This document shows, piece by piece, positions 31,790-41,894 of a stretch of DNA of 64,000 bases (its first letter is position 1; each line of letters starts with the position of its first letter). The stretch is from Ignavigranum ruoffiae (GTDB lineage: Bacteria; Bacillota; Bacilli; Lactobacillales; Aerococcaceae). The notes under the pieces were generated by a model. The model saw only the letters and a program-made list of their open reading frames with translations, searched no databases and was not told the origin of the DNA. The position numbers were made by a program, and so were the translations under genes. The stretch is taken from positions 62,001-126,000 of the forward strand of contig NZ_FOEN01000005.1 in NCBI RefSeq assembly GCF_900110675.1, read 5' to 3'.

Positions 31790-32351
31790 CGGTAGCCTCC
31801 TTCATAAATCTTTCCAATTCTGATAGTTGAATATTATATTGGGCCAAGCGTTTTTGCAATTGTTTGCCATTTAAATGGCCCAAATTAAAATGTTGTGCTA
31901 CCCGCTGGCGGTAGCGACGAGCCTGAGGATGGCCGACTAATTTCAACCGCATCAACTCGCTCATAGGTATGCGATCTAAATCGTTAGCCAGTTGGGGGGT
32001 CATCACCTTGGCTAAAGCTGAACGTATATCTGCTGCTTGTGCATGTTCGATCCCTAGACTGCAGCCTGGTCTTTGGGCGCGCGCTTGGTCTTGGCTTAGA
32101 TAAGCATGCCTCGCTTCGGGCACCGCCTCTTGAATCAAACGTCGAATGCGCTCCCCTTGATAATCCGGATCAGTAAAGACGATAATGCCACTTGCTTCTG
32201 CTGCCCGCACAATTTGCTGTAGGGTCTGTCGACTGAGGGCAGAACCATTGGTTTCTATGGTCTTAATTTGCGGTCCATAGGTCTGGATTAGCCGCTGACT
32301 GTCATCGCGACCTTCAACCACAATAACTTCCTGGGGAATCTCATTCATCAT
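31764..32351 (-). CDS. rnmV: Ribonuclease M5 (5S rRNA maturation)
   Basis: A 195-residue Toprim nuclease: VIVVEGRDDSQRLIQTYG holds the catalytic Glu, FTDPDYQGERIRRLI the DxD motif. It matures 5S rRNA together with L18. GGAGGAAGATC precedes the ATG at 32351; an upstream in-frame start lies within tatD. It overlaps tatD and ksgA. Confidence 0.94.
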   Translation of the reverse strand: MMNEIPQEVIVVEGRDDSQRLIQTYGPQIKTIETNGSALSRQTLQQIVRAAEASGIIVFTDPDYQGERIRRLIQEAVPEARHAYLSQDQARAQRPGCSLGIEHAQAADIRSALAKVMTPQLANDLDRIPMSELMRLKLVGHPQARRYRQRVAQHFNLGHLNGKQLQKRLAQYNIQLSELERFMKEATDDQATTNC

Positions 32352-33133
32352 GATCTTCCTCCAGGGAACCATTTAAATAAGTCAAAAGCATTCTGAGTCG
32401 TTAACTGAGCCAAAGTTTCCAATTCTATGCCCCGGACTTGGCTAAGAAGTTCTGCGGTGTAACGTACATAGGCCGGCTGATTCTCTTTGCCTCGTTTAGG
32501 CACTGGAGCCAAATATGGGGCATCGGTTTCGATTAATAAACGATTGTCGGGCACAATCTTGGCAGCTTCTCGAACTTCTATCGTTTTCTTGAAAGTTACG
32601 ACCCCACTGAAGGAAATATGCATGCCTAAATCTAAGAAACGTTGAGCCCATTCGGCATCTTCGCCAAAACTGTGCATAATCCCTCCGGCTGCTGGCAAGC
32701 CTTCGTCCCGCAAAATCCGGTAACAATCTTCGGTCGCATCCCGATTATGGATGGTAATAGGCAGATGGAGGTTCTTGGCTAGAGCAATTTGACGACGAAA
32801 GGCCCGTTCTTGTTCAGATTTCGTCGCCGTATCCCAGTAATAATCCAAGCCGATTTCTCCCAGCATCTGTACTTTATCCCGACTTAAGACTTCTTCCAAA
32901 TAAGTCTCGACTTGCCGATTATAGCTAGCGGCTTCAGTTGGATGCCAACCGCATACGCTGATAATATTGGCATATTCCTGACTCAATTCTAAGCTCTTCT
33001 CAATAGTCGGTTGATCGAATCCAACCACAGCCAGATATGCGACACCGGCCTCTTGAGCGGCCGCAACGATTTCAGCTTCTCGACCAGCAAACTGATCTGC
33101 ATTCAAATGAGTATGTGTATCGAATAACTTCAT
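32348..33133 (-). CDS. tatD: TatD-family metal-dependent hydrolase
   Basis: A 261-residue TIM-barrel DNase-like enzyme. Metal ligands are visible in DTHTHLNADQF, GEIGLDYYWD, ITIHNRDA, IMHSFGEDA and ETDAPYLAP. It overlaps the start of rnmV by four bases and follows metG in the standard Firmicute order. Confidence 0.95.
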   Translation of the reverse strand: MKLFDTHTHLNADQFAGREAEIVAAAQEAGVAYLAVVGFDQPTIEKSLELSQEYANIISVCGWHPTEAASYNRQVETYLEEVLSRDKVQMLGEIGLDYYWDTATKSEQERAFRRQIALAKNLHLPITIHNRDATEDCYRILRDEGLPAAGGIMHSFGEDAEWAQRFLDLGMHISFSGVVTFKKTIEVREAAKIVPDNRLLIETDAPYLAPVPKRGKENQPAYVRYTAELLSQVRGIELETLAQLTTQNAFDLFKWFPGGRS

Positions 33134-33153
33134 CTTAACTCCTTTCTAAGGGC

Positions 33154-33193
33154 AAAAGACCCAACCTCTTGACATTGAAGAGATTAGGTCTTT
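33154..33193 (-). terminator. Terminator of metG
   Basis: Arms AAGACCTAATCTCTT and AAGAGGTTGGGTCTT on the minus strand with a short T-run, directly after metG. Confidence 0.82.
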
Positions 33194-33197
33194 AGCA

Positions 33198-35240
33198 TTA
33201 ACCAATCAAAGCGCCATTGGCGGCTTCCTGATTAGCAAAAAGCAAATGCAATACGCCATCTTTCTCAGAAGATAGTATCATTCCTTGACTCAAATAACCC
33301 ATCATCTTCCGCGGTTTCAAATTAGCTACAATCACAACTTTCTTGCCAATCAGGGCTTGATAATCTGGATATTCCTTGGCAATACCTGATAAGATTTGTC
33401 GATGGATCGAATCACCGGCATCCAGACGGAAGCGTAAGAGTTTATTAGATCCTTCCACAGGAGCCACATCAATGACTTCAGCCACCCGCATTTCAACTTG
33501 AATAAACTGGTCAAAGTTAATTTCAGGCGTTTCTTCAACCAGAAATTCAATGTCTTCAGGATGCCAATCTGGATCAGTCACGCTAGTTGTTGACGAATCG
33601 GTCTTCTCTTGAGATGGACTCATCACTTCTTTAATAAAGGCTACTTCTTCATCCACTTCCAAGCGAGGGAAGATAGGCTCACCTTTAGCCACCACTTGGC
33701 TATTAGCTGGGAATTCACCCCAATGTAACTGGGTGAATAATAAATCTTCTTGCTGAGTTAGACCTAATTGATGGAAAATCTTGGCCGGTGTGTGAATCAT
33801 GAATGGACGTAATAGATGACTCACGATCCGTAAAGCTTCAGCTAAGTGGAACATCACTGCATTTAATTTAGGCTGATTGGCTTCATCCTTAGCCAACACC
33901 CATGGTTCAGTTTCATCAATATATTTATTGGTTCGAGAAACCATGGTCATAACGTGATCTAAGGCCTGATTTAAAGCTAAATCTTCCATGGCTTGGTGGA
34001 ATTTAGTCAAGTAAGTTTGGAAATGTTCTTCCAAAGCTTGATCAAAAGCTGTTGCTTCCATTGAAGAAAAATCCGTAGGTACTTGACCTTGGCAATAACG
34101 ATTAATCATTGAAATCGTACGATTCAATAAATTACCCAAGTCATTGGCCAGCTCATAATTTAAGCGACTTACAAAATCTTCCGGTGTAAAGACCGTATCA
34201 TTCCCTTGGCTTAGTTCTCGTAAAAGATAAAAACGTGTAGCATCTAAACCATAACGTTCAATCAAGGTTTCTGGATAGATGACATTGCCCTTAGATTTAG
34301 ACATCTTACCATCTTTCATCACGATCCAGCCATGACCATAAATTTGTTTAGGGAGTGGCAAATCTAAAGCCATCAGCAGAATTGGCCAATAAATCATGTG
34401 GAATCGTGTAATATCCTTTCCAATCACATGAACATTCGCCGGCCAGAATTTATCAAACAGGGCCGTATCCGCTGAACCATAGCCTAAGGCGGTAATATAG
34501 TTGGCTAAGGCATCAATCCAAACATAGATGACATGTTTAGGGTTGGATTTGACCGGCACACCCCAAGAAAAAGTAGTCCGCGTCAAGGCCAGATCTTCTA
34601 AACCAGGCTTAATGAAATTATTTACTAACTCATTCTTACGAAAGGCCGGCTTAATAAAGTCGGGATGTGATTCATAATAGGCTAACAAGCGATCCGCATA
34701 ATTCGAAAGTTTAAAGAAATAGCATTCTTCTTTCACTAATTCAACTTGATGGCCCGATGGCGCGATTCCGCCGGTAACTTTACCATTTTCATCCTTAAAA
34801 ACTTCTACTAACTGGGTTTCGGTAAAATACTCTTCATCAGAAACTGAGTACCAGCCTTCATATTCGCCCAAATAGATATCACCTTGGGCTAACAGTCGTT
34901 CAAAAATGTCCTGTACAGCTTGTTCATGATAATCATCGGTCGTCCGAATGAAATAGTCATTGGTGATTTCTAAGGTCTGCCAGAGTTTCTGGATTTTTTC
35001 GGCCATTTGATCCACATAGGCTTGAGGATGAATCCCTAATTCTTCAGCCTTGTGTTGAATTTTTAAGCCGTGCTCATCAGTACCCGTTAGGAAAAAAACT
35101 TCCTTGCCTAATAAGCGATGATAACGGGCCAGGGCATCGCTGGCCAAGGTTGAATAAGAATTTCCAATATGTAAACGGCCACTGGGGTAATAAATAGGGG
35201 TCGTAATATAGAATGTTTCTTGAGTTGATTGATTCGTCAC
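33198..35240 (-). CDS. metG: Methionyl-tRNA synthetase
   Basis: A 680-residue class I synthetase. [17 protein letters not shown] carries the HIGH box and [13 protein letters not shown] the KMSKS loop. An anticodon-binding helical domain follows, and a C-terminal tRNA-binding OB fold begins near residue 580 ([23 protein letters not shown]). There is no T-box leader in the 80 bases upstream. It lies divergent from the alcohol dehydrogenase. Confidence 0.98.
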   Translation of the reverse strand: MTNQSTQETFYITTPIYYPSGRLHIGNSYSTLASDALARYHRLLGKEVFFLTGTDEHGLKIQHKAEELGIHPQAYVDQMAEKIQKLWQTLEITNDYFIRTTDDYHEQAVQDIFERLLAQGDIYLGEYEGWYSVSDEEYFTETQLVEVFKDENGKVTGGIAPSGHQVELVKEECYFFKLSNYADRLLAYYESHPDFIKPAFRKNELVNNFIKPGLEDLALTRTTFSWGVPVKSNPKHVIYVWIDALANYITALGYGSADTALFDKFWPANVHVIGKDITRFHMIYWPILLMALDLPLPKQIYGHGWIVMKDGKMSKSKGNVIYPETLIERYGLDATRFYLLRELSQGNDTVFTPEDFVSRLNYELANDLGNLLNRTISMINRYCQGQVPTDFSSMEATAFDQALEEHFQTYLTKFHQAMEDLALNQALDHVMTMVSRTNKYIDETEPWVLAKDEANQPKLNAVMFHLAEALRIVSHLLRPFMIHTPAKIFHQLGLTQQEDLLFTQLHWGEFPANSQVVAKGEPIFPRLEVDEEVAFIKEVMSPSQEKTDSSTTSVTDPDWHPEDIEFLVEETPEINFDQFIQVEMRVAEVIDVAPVEGSNKLLRFRLDAGDSIHRQILSGIAKEYPDYQALIGKKVVIVANLKPRKMMGYLSQGMILSSEKDGVLHLLFANQEAANGALIG

Positions 35241-35347
35241 AAATGAGTGCCTCCCTTATCGCAATAATTCTTTTAATAGTATAACACAATTACTGATATT
35301 TCTAGTTAAATCAGGTAAAATTAATGATAAGAGAAGGAGGATTTTTA

Positions 35348-36520
35348 ATGGCAATTCATAACTTTAATTTCTATAATCCAACACGGATTCTATTTGGTCA
35401 GGGTCAAATTGAGAAAATTGATAAATACATCCCCAAACAAGCAAAAATTCTGATTACTTATGGTGGTGGCAGTGTCAAACGCTTTGGCACTTTGGCCAAA
35501 GTCTTGACGGCGCTTGGCGATCGACAATATGCAGAATTTGGCGGTATTGAGCCTAATCCAGTCTATGAAACCTTAATGAAAGCGGTCGACAAAATTAAAA
35601 AAGAAGGCTTTGATTATATCTTAGCCGTCGGCGGAGGCTCAGTCATTGATGGTACTAAATTCATTGCCGCAGCAGCCAAATTCCCGGGAGATCCCATTAA
35701 TATCTTTGCTAAAGGGGTGGGACAAGGTCAAGCCATTCAAGAAGCCTTGCCATTTGCCAGTGTCTTAACCCTACCTGCTACCGCATCTGAGATGAACTCT
35801 GGCGGTGTCATTACCTTTAAAGAGAAACAAGCGAAATTATCTTTCGGCAGTCCCTATACTTTCCCGCAGTTCTCGGTCTTAGATCCGGAATTAACTTATA
35901 CGCTTCCACAACGTCAACTTAATAATGGAATTTGTGATGCCTTTGTCCATGTCCTGGAAGCCTATTTAACCCAACCCATTGAAGCTATGATTCAAGATGG
36001 TTGGAGCGAGACCGCCCTACGGACCTTAATTAAACTCAGCCCACAAATTAAAGAAGGCCATAACGATTATGCGGTCCGAGCCAACTTTATGTGGACCTGT
36101 ACCCAAGCCTTGAATGGTTTTATGAGTCCTGGAGTCCCTGAAGACTGGTCAACCCATAATCTCGGTCATGAAATCACTGCCTTTAACGGTACCGACCATG
36201 CCAAGACCTTAACTCCGATTATTCTAGCTACAATGAAAGTCCGTAAAGACGAAAAGTTTGCCAAAATTGTTCAATACGCTGAGAATGTTTGGCAGATTCA
36301 GGCTGGTGATGATGAGGCTAAATATCAGGCAGCGATTCAAGCCACCGAAGATTTCTTCAAATCGGTCGATATGCCGGTTAGATTGGCTGAAATTGGTGTT
36401 AACGCTGAAGACATTGATTATTTAGTCCAACAATTAGAACGCCATCAAATGACTGCACTGGGTGAAAATCGAAGCCAAACGCTAGAAATTTCTCGTCAAA
36501 TTTATCAAACCGCCCTATAA
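35348..36520 (+). CDS. Iron-type alcohol dehydrogenase, YqhD/BdhA-like
   Basis: A 390-residue group III dehydrogenase that probably reduces aldehydes with NADPH. GGGSVIDGTKFIAAAA is the nucleotide-binding loop, and metal ligands lie in NGICDAFVHVLEAY, THNLGHEITA and NGTDHAKTL. GAGAAGGAGG sits eight bases before the ATG at 35348, so I dropped eight upstream codons. It is monocistronic, on the plus strand, and ends at a bidirectional terminator shared with the lipid operon. Confidence 0.93.
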   Translation: MAIHNFNFYNPTRILFGQGQIEKIDKYIPKQAKILITYGGGSVKRFGTLAKVLTALGDRQYAEFGGIEPNPVYETLMKAVDKIKKEGFDYILAVGGGSVIDGTKFIAAAAKFPGDPINIFAKGVGQGQAIQEALPFASVLTLPATASEMNSGGVITFKEKQAKLSFGSPYTFPQFSVLDPELTYTLPQRQLNNGICDAFVHVLEAYLTQPIEAMIQDGWSETALRTLIKLSPQIKEGHNDYAVRANFMWTCTQALNGFMSPGVPEDWSTHNLGHEITAFNGTDHAKTLTPIILATMKVRKDEKFAKIVQYAENVWQIQAGDDEAKYQAAIQATEDFFKSVDMPVRLAEIGVNAEDIDYLVQQLERHQMTALGENRSQTLEISRQIYQTAL

Positions 36521-36547
36521 AATTTTGCAATAATAAATGCCGTGAAT

Positions 36548-36585
36548 AAAGCTCGAAGAAATGGAAGTCCATCTCTTCGAGCTTT
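36548..36585. terminator. Bidirectional terminator
   Basis: Arms AAAGCTCGAAGA and TCTTCGAGCTTT with loop ATGGAAGTCCATC. It serves the alcohol dehydrogenase on the plus strand and the seven-gene lipid operon on the minus strand. Confidence 0.85.
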
Positions 36586-36598
36586 AAGTCTTTTCAGA

Positions 36599-37672
36599 TT
36601 AATTATTGGCTAATTCTTTGCGAAAAAGTGCATAATGAGTCTGATGCTCTATCATCTTACCGAGATAGTTTTCTGAAACCTTCCCTTGATGGATCAGTGC
36701 ACCGATGGACCGAATGTGTTTGTCTTGAAATTGCTTAACCAAAGGATAGACCAAAGCTGAACCCAATCCCAAATAAGCGGGATCTACTCCTAAATACATC
36801 ATAATATATTCCTTGGCCCAATATTTCCGTTGTAGGATTTGTAACAGGCGAAATAGATTCAATTCTTGATCTAATAAATGACCATAATTGGGAATCGCAA
36901 TCATAAAACCGACCAAACGATCTTGATCAAAAGCCAGCTGGACCCGACTAAAATTCAATACTTTCTTTAATGGATCAAATAGCTGGATGAAAGTTTCTTG
37001 GTCAATCTCTTCAAAATAAGGAAAGTCTCGATATAATTCAGTCAATAATCGATACATCTGCTGAAGATCCACCGACCAATGGTGTCGGTTGACCGAGCGA
37101 AAGTTAATCCCCAAAGCCTTAAAATGCTGATAACGCTGTTCTAATTTGCGGGCCTGAAAGTTCTTGGCCGGAGCCGGATAAGTATTTGATAGATAGGTCT
37201 CGATCTGTTCAAATCCGGCTGCCCGCCATAATTCGGGATAATAGGATAGATTATGGGGTTCACCGGTAAAAGCTGGTAGATCAAATCGATCGATTTTCAT
37301 TCGATAGCCTAACCAGAAACTAGCATCAATCGGGCCAACCAAGGTTTGATAACCCAAGGCTTGAGCTTCAGCTGCTAAGTGATCCATTAAATATCGCAGC
37401 GCTTCTTTTTGATTCACCCCTTCAAAAAAGCCTAAATATGCTTCCTTTCTTTGGGGGTACAAGGTTAAGGCAGCGCGCATAATGGCTTGTTGGTCTTGAT
37501 AAAGAAGGTATGCCTTGAAGTCAAATTGTGAACTTAAAGGATGACTTTGCTGGAGTAATTGTCGAATCAGTTCAGCTCGGGGACGCCGTTGACTGGGCGG
37601 ATAGAGTGGGTTGACTAAATTAATAAAATCACTGGCGGTTTGATCCGCTAGCTTGACTCCTTTAATCTCCAT
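36599..37672 (-). CDS. GNAT-like acyltransferase, last gene of lipid operon
   Basis: A 357-residue soluble protein. The middle block TLVGPIDASFWLGYRMKI..LSYYPELWRAAGFEQ resembles a family of long GNAT proteins of unknown substrate (GP..fs...G, then N..YY..L...GF). The C-terminal part AYLGLGSALVYPLVKQF looks like a CoA-binding loop. It overlaps the upstream dikinase by 11 bases and ends at the operon terminator. In a pathway ending in an ethanolamine lipid it could acylate the head-group amine, or it could process an acyl chain. Both are inference. ATG at 37672 is preferred over a TTG one codon before it. Confidence 0.7.
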   Translation of the reverse strand: MEIKGVKLADQTASDFINLVNPLYPPSQRRPRAELIRQLLQQSHPLSSQFDFKAYLLYQDQQAIMRAALTLYPQRKEAYLGFFEGVNQKEALRYLMDHLAAEAQALGYQTLVGPIDASFWLGYRMKIDRFDLPAFTGEPHNLSYYPELWRAAGFEQIETYLSNTYPAPAKNFQARKLEQRYQHFKALGINFRSVNRHHWSVDLQQMYRLLTELYRDFPYFEEIDQETFIQLFDPLKKVLNFSRVQLAFDQDRLVGFMIAIPNYGHLLDQELNLFRLLQILQRKYWAKEYIMMYLGVDPAYLGLGSALVYPLVKQFQDKHIRSIGALIHQGKVSENYLGKMIEHQTHYALFRKELANN

Positions 37673-40136
37673 CAAGATCCCCTTCTTTCATGATTTGAAT
37701 CTGACCATGGTTTCCATCTAACTCGACCCACTGGTTATTCACTAACACATCCATCGCTTGGTTGACATTGACCACAGCTGGAATCTTCAATTCACGCGAG
37801 ATAATCGCGGTATGAGAGAGTAGCGACCCCTGCTCAGCAATAATGCCTTTAGCTTGCATCAAGAGAAAGACCCAACCTGGGTCGGTCATTTTACAGACAA
37901 TAATCTTATCTTTGACCGCTTCAATCGGAATTTGTTGGACATCCTCAATCCGAATAATCTGACCCCGTACCCGACCGGGTGAACTCGCAATGCCATAGAG
38001 CCAATCTGTTTGATGCTGGTCTCCTCTAACCGGCAGATACTCATGAGGATTCTTCTCAAAAATTTGCTCTGAGAAGATTAAGCGCGAATAAGCAGGTAGA
38101 TTACGATCTAAATCAAATTTCTCGCGCCGAACGGCCACAATTTTTGTCAGATCTGTCAGATTATGTGGGAATTCATCCGCCATAATTTCTGTCATCGTTA
38201 AGTAAAAAATATCATCTACCTGAGTTAATAAATCTTGCTCGACCAATCGCTGACCTAGACTACGGAAAATAGACCGGGTCATGCCATACAGTCGGGTCCG
38301 ATTTAAGCGCGAGCTTTCTCGATGCCGAATCCCTAACTTGGCCTGTCGAATTAGAAAACGATCATAAGGATTTCTAACTTCACTAAATAAATTGTTGTTG
38401 GGTCCAGTAACGGTCGATGTTAACTGTGAATCTTTGAGTAAAGCTTGTAACAGCGTCAATAATTTAATCGGATGACTTCGAAAGGTATGGGTTTCTAGTT
38501 TCAATTCCTCGGGGACCCGGTCGCCATACCTTTCTATATAGTCTTGAATTAACCGACCTGCAGGTTGATCTGTCTTTTCCAGAAGATCACTTGCTAGATT
38601 ATCAGACCGAATCCAAGCCTCCACTTGATCTTCAGCACCATATTCCTTAAGTGATGTCACAAGTTGGTTCAAAGCTCGAGTGGGTTTCATACTGTCAATC
38701 TGATCGATCCCGGCAATTTGACCAAGTTGACCTATGCGTTTCTTCACTAAGCCGGTAAAAATAAAGGCATATAGGTCATTTATCAAGGTCAAATCCCACT
38801 GCTCCAGTACCCTAACTTGTAATTCTTGAAATAAGTCCTTTAATTCTTCCATCGATAAATCTGAACGGAAATTTTCTCGATAATATTGTTCCAGACTTTG
38901 AAAATCTTGATCAAGCTCGGTCATACGTTGATCATTATGTTTTAAGGCCTTGATCAATTGCCAACCTACCTTTATTCGCTGCCATAAAGATATTTTTATG
39001 GGTTGGTCAGGAAGCTGACGTTGACGAATTCCCAACATATCTTGCCAGATGGGAATTAGCCAACTGGCCCCAGGCAATAACCTTAATAGATGATAGAAGT
39101 TATCCAGCCGGTAATAAATGCGACTGTTGACCGATACGACCATGTTGCTAAAGCAAGCTTGGTAGACTGCTAACAAATCTTCCCGCCCTTGAACGAGTCG
39201 TCGTCCCAATCCTTCAAAGACTTTGTAATAGGCAATATCCCTTATAAAACTATAGGTCAAGGGGCTGGTAAGACCTGGATACGATTCTACGATATTCGCA
39301 TTATCCAAAATATACCTAGGTTCTGGGCTAAGCTGAGTAATCGGTCGAGCTTGAAGAAGCCAAATCTGATCATTTGCCAGGGCAAACTCAATATCCATCG
39401 CCTGTTGGTAATGGCTTTGGATACGGGTGGCTAGCTCTTGTAATTTCTGTAAGACTTGCCGGCTTAAATGGGCAGCAGATCCTGATTGGCTGGTCAAGAT
39501 GATTTCATCCTGGGGATGAATGGAATAGGTGGTCACTGCTACTTTATCTTCGACAACCTGGTTTCCTAGGCCCGCTCCCACTACCAGCAGATGTTCATTC
39601 AATAAGCCGCGGGGATTGGCGGTAAAATATATTCCTGAATACTCTGCTGCTACCATCTCTTGAATTATGATATAGGGTTCCAAATCGGCCAAACTCAATT
39701 CATTATATGATAAATAAGCGAGAACTTCTGGTTGATAGAAGGAAGCAACGACCTGATTAACCGCCTGGGCTAAATCCCGACCAGCAACATTCAACAGACT
39801 GGTAAATTGGCCGGCAAAGGAATGTTGAGGACCATCTTCGATACTCGCCGAAGAGCGAACACTATAAAGACCGTCTGGCTTAAACTGATCCAAAATTGAG
39901 GTCGCTTCTCTTTGAAGAAACTGGCAAATGAAATCAGGAATTGAGTCCGCTGGGTCTTTCGAATGAATTACCTTGGCTTGCCAAGCTTCGACAGCTGCTT
40001 GATAGGCAGGGTCTTTAGTAAATTCAAAAGCTAAAGTACTAAATGGTGGGACAGGTAAATCTAAGACTTGAAGTCGGGCCAAGTTACCCGCCTTACCCGA
40101 CAAAGCCAATTGCTCTGCGGAAGTAAGTAAACGCAT
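37662..40136 (-). CDS. RPH/PpsA-like dikinase B of lipid operon
   Basis: An 824-residue protein of the PEP-synthase superfamily. The N-terminal ATP-grasp domain (about 1-275) has VRSSASIEDG near residue 94, EMVAAEYSGIYFTANP and WLLQARPIT. A helical middle of about 430 residues follows. The swivelling phosphohistidine domain at the C-terminus reads GSLLSHTAIISRELKIPAV with the His near 775. The order is ATP-grasp, substrate domain, His domain, as in rifampin phosphotransferase, and not the pyruvate-binding TIM barrel of real PEP synthase. Such enzymes transfer the beta-phosphate of ATP to a small molecule. The start overlaps the ubiA-like stop. Substrate unknown; a lipid or prenyl alcohol fits the context. 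Confidence 0.8.
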   Translation of the reverse strand: MRLLTSAEQLALSGKAGNLARLQVLDLPVPPFSTLAFEFTKDPAYQAAVEAWQAKVIHSKDPADSIPDFICQFLQREATSILDQFKPDGLYSVRSSASIEDGPQHSFAGQFTSLLNVAGRDLAQAVNQVVASFYQPEVLAYLSYNELSLADLEPYIIIQEMVAAEYSGIYFTANPRGLLNEHLLVVGAGLGNQVVEDKVAVTTYSIHPQDEIILTSQSGSAAHLSRQVLQKLQELATRIQSHYQQAMDIEFALANDQIWLLQARPITQLSPEPRYILDNANIVESYPGLTSPLTYSFIRDIAYYKVFEGLGRRLVQGREDLLAVYQACFSNMVVSVNSRIYYRLDNFYHLLRLLPGASWLIPIWQDMLGIRQRQLPDQPIKISLWQRIKVGWQLIKALKHNDQRMTELDQDFQSLEQYYRENFRSDLSMEELKDLFQELQVRVLEQWDLTLINDLYAFIFTGLVKKRIGQLGQIAGIDQIDSMKPTRALNQLVTSLKEYGAEDQVEAWIRSDNLASDLLEKTDQPAGRLIQDYIERYGDRVPEELKLETHTFRSHPIKLLTLLQALLKDSQLTSTVTGPNNNLFSEVRNPYDRFLIRQAKLGIRHRESSRLNRTRLYGMTRSIFRSLGQRLVEQDLLTQVDDIFYLTMTEIMADEFPHNLTDLTKIVAVRREKFDLDRNLPAYSRLIFSEQIFEKNPHEYLPVRGDQHQTDWLYGIASSPGRVRGQIIRIEDVQQIPIEAVKDKIIVCKMTDPGWVFLLMQAKGIIAEQGSLLSHTAIISRELKIPAVVNVNQAMDVLVNNQWVELDGNHGQIQIMKEGDLDGD

Positions 40137-41035
40137 CAAATCGCTCCCTTCAACAGATAGAAGAAGACGGAAAGCACCATAATTGCTTCAGTAATCATGG
40201 TGTAGCGTTCGACTTTGTCAATCAATTTAAAAGTAGAGGGATTCTGCAAATATTTCTCAAAAAGCCAGACCATCCAAATTACATTGATAGCCAAAGCAAG
40301 CACGCCCCATTTTGAAATTTGCCAAAGCAAGATAAAATTCGTACAAATATCGATGAGCGTTAAGGTACGGACAAAACGCGTCACCCGTTGATAACCAAAT
40401 AGTTTGGAATAAGTCACATAGGCTGTCTCATCTTCGGGCGCCCGAATCTTCCGGGCAATCTCCCAAATAAGACTAGGGAAATACATGGTAAAGGCCAATA
40501 GAATCGTGGTCCAATTGAAAGCAGATAAATGATATTTAATACAAACAAAACTTAGCACATAAATATTTAAAATCATCATCACTGGATTGTGGGTCACCAG
40601 TGCCATCGGTAGTGAATTCTGAATCTGAGCCTTATGAAAGAACCATAACGACATAGCTAAGCCATAGGCATACAAGACCAAGAAGAAAACTAAATTATTC
40701 ATATACAACAGGTTCAAAAGAAAAGAAGTGCTCACCACCAGGCTTAATAAGACGGCCAAATCAACTTTCTTTACCCGACCTGACGGTAAGGGACGCTGAG
40801 GAAACAGGCGCAAATCGGTTTCGTAATCCTTGAAATCATCAGCGATCCGCAAAATTAATAAAAAAGAAAAAATTGTATAAGCCCCGACAAATTCTTGACC
40901 ATTTATTTGAAATTGAGTGATTCCCCGATTTAAAAGCAAGACAAAATATATTTCAAAAAAATAAATAATCGCTACTAAACTACGAGATCCTAAAGGATAC
41001 ATTTCTTTCAAGTAAATTTGCCAGCGTTTAATCAT
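40136..41035 (-). CDS. UbiA-superfamily prenyltransferase
   Basis: A 299-residue protein with eight or nine membrane helices. The first Asp-rich motif is RIADDFKDYETD at 63-74, followed by RPLPSGRV at 81-88 as in UbiA enzymes. The second motif, degenerate, is WEIARKIRAPEDE at 191-203. UbiA proteins attach a polyprenyl chain to an acceptor (quinone ring, haem, or in archaea geranylgeranylglycerol phosphate). No quinone or haem genes are nearby, while a CarS-type gene is in the same operon, so an ether-lipid role like that of digeranylgeranylglyceryl phosphate synthase is the most economical reading. It overlaps the psd-like gene by eight bases. Confidence 0.82.
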   Translation of the reverse strand: MIKRWQIYLKEMYPLGSRSLVAIIYFFEIYFVLLLNRGITQFQINGQEFVGAYTIFSFLLILRIADDFKDYETDLRLFPQRPLPSGRVKKVDLAVLLSLVVSTSFLLNLLYMNNLVFFLVLYAYGLAMSLWFFHKAQIQNSLPMALVTHNPVMMILNIYVLSFVCIKYHLSAFNWTTILLAFTMYFPSLIWEIARKIRAPEDETAYVTYSKLFGYQRVTRFVRTLTLIDICTNFILLWQISKWGVLALAINVIWMVWLFEKYLQNPSTFKLIDKVERYTMITEAIMVLSVFFYLLKGAI

Positions 41036-41894
41036 CGATAATACCGATCCTTTCCCCCATTCTCACCTGGGTTTCAATGCCTTGTTGTGACCATTCAAGA
41101 ATATCTGCATCAATCTTAAGCGAGCTCGCCGGATAGAGCACGATAATAGATGAACCACCTAATTTAAAATACCCTTTCTCTTGTCCTCGTTGGGCCAGGT
41201 CTCGTGGATGATTGATAATTCGTCCGACAGTCAAAGCACCAATCTCCATCTGCCAGATAGGTCCTAACTTGGACTGATGAATCTTACAAACAGACCGTTG
41301 GTTTTCGATAAATACAGGGCTGTGGCGATGACCGAGATCTCGAATGGTATGGAGAGAACCCGGAATATCTGATTGATCACTCATCGGACCCGATTCGGCA
41401 AAAAGATAATGATGATTATCTTCCATAGCCAAGCGATATAAGAACAAGTAACCCCCATGGTAAAGTGACCAATCTGTTTGCTGTGGAAATAATTCAGCTA
41501 AAGCATAAGTCCGTCCCTTGACTTCGATAGTCATTTGGGACTCAAGCGGATAGACCAACAACTTCCCATCTGTCACAGCCATGATTTCTGGTTCGAGACA
41601 CCGCGGCCGGCTGGAAGGCAGGTAAGAACGCTCGAAAAAGGCAGCAAAATGAGCAAAGTCCTGCTCGGTAAATTCTTCTGGCTGCAATTGGTATTTCTGG
41701 ATAAAGTGTTGAATTTTCTTCCGCGAGCTGGGTAAGTAATCTTTCCAAGTCCATAACTTACTAAATAGGCGAGATTTAATGATGGGCAACAAGAAAGACG
41801 CGATGCCAGGCGAATAGAGTCTGGCCAATAAGTCTGCTTGATAAGCGTGTTCCATTACCAACTCCCGCCGCCGACGATCAAAATAATAGGTCAT
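41028..41894 (-). CDS. psd: Phosphatidylserine decarboxylase-like proenzyme
   Basis: A 288-residue pyruvoyl-dependent decarboxylase. Seen: YRLAMEDNHHYLFAESG (the substrate-site His block), MEIGALTVGRI, and KLGGSSIIVLYP near residue 248, where Gly-Ser is the self-cleavage site that creates the pyruvoyl group. It would turn a phosphatidylserine-type lipid into a phosphatidylethanolamine type at the membrane. I chose the ATG at 41894, which overlaps the pssA-like stop as ATGA; a GTG at 41903 is also in frame. Phosphatidylethanolamine is not usual in Lactobacillales, which makes this gene notable. Confidence 0.88.
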   Translation of the reverse strand: MTYYFDRRRRELVMEHAYQADLLARLYSPGIASFLLPIIKSRLFSKLWTWKDYLPSSRKKIQHFIQKYQLQPEEFTEQDFAHFAAFFERSYLPSSRPRCLEPEIMAVTDGKLLVYPLESQMTIEVKGRTYALAELFPQQTDWSLYHGGYLFLYRLAMEDNHHYLFAESGPMSDQSDIPGSLHTIRDLGHRHSPVFIENQRSVCKIHQSKLGPIWQMEIGALTVGRIINHPRDLAQRGQEKGYFKLGGSSIIVLYPASSLKIDADILEWSQQGIETQVRMGERIGIIDD

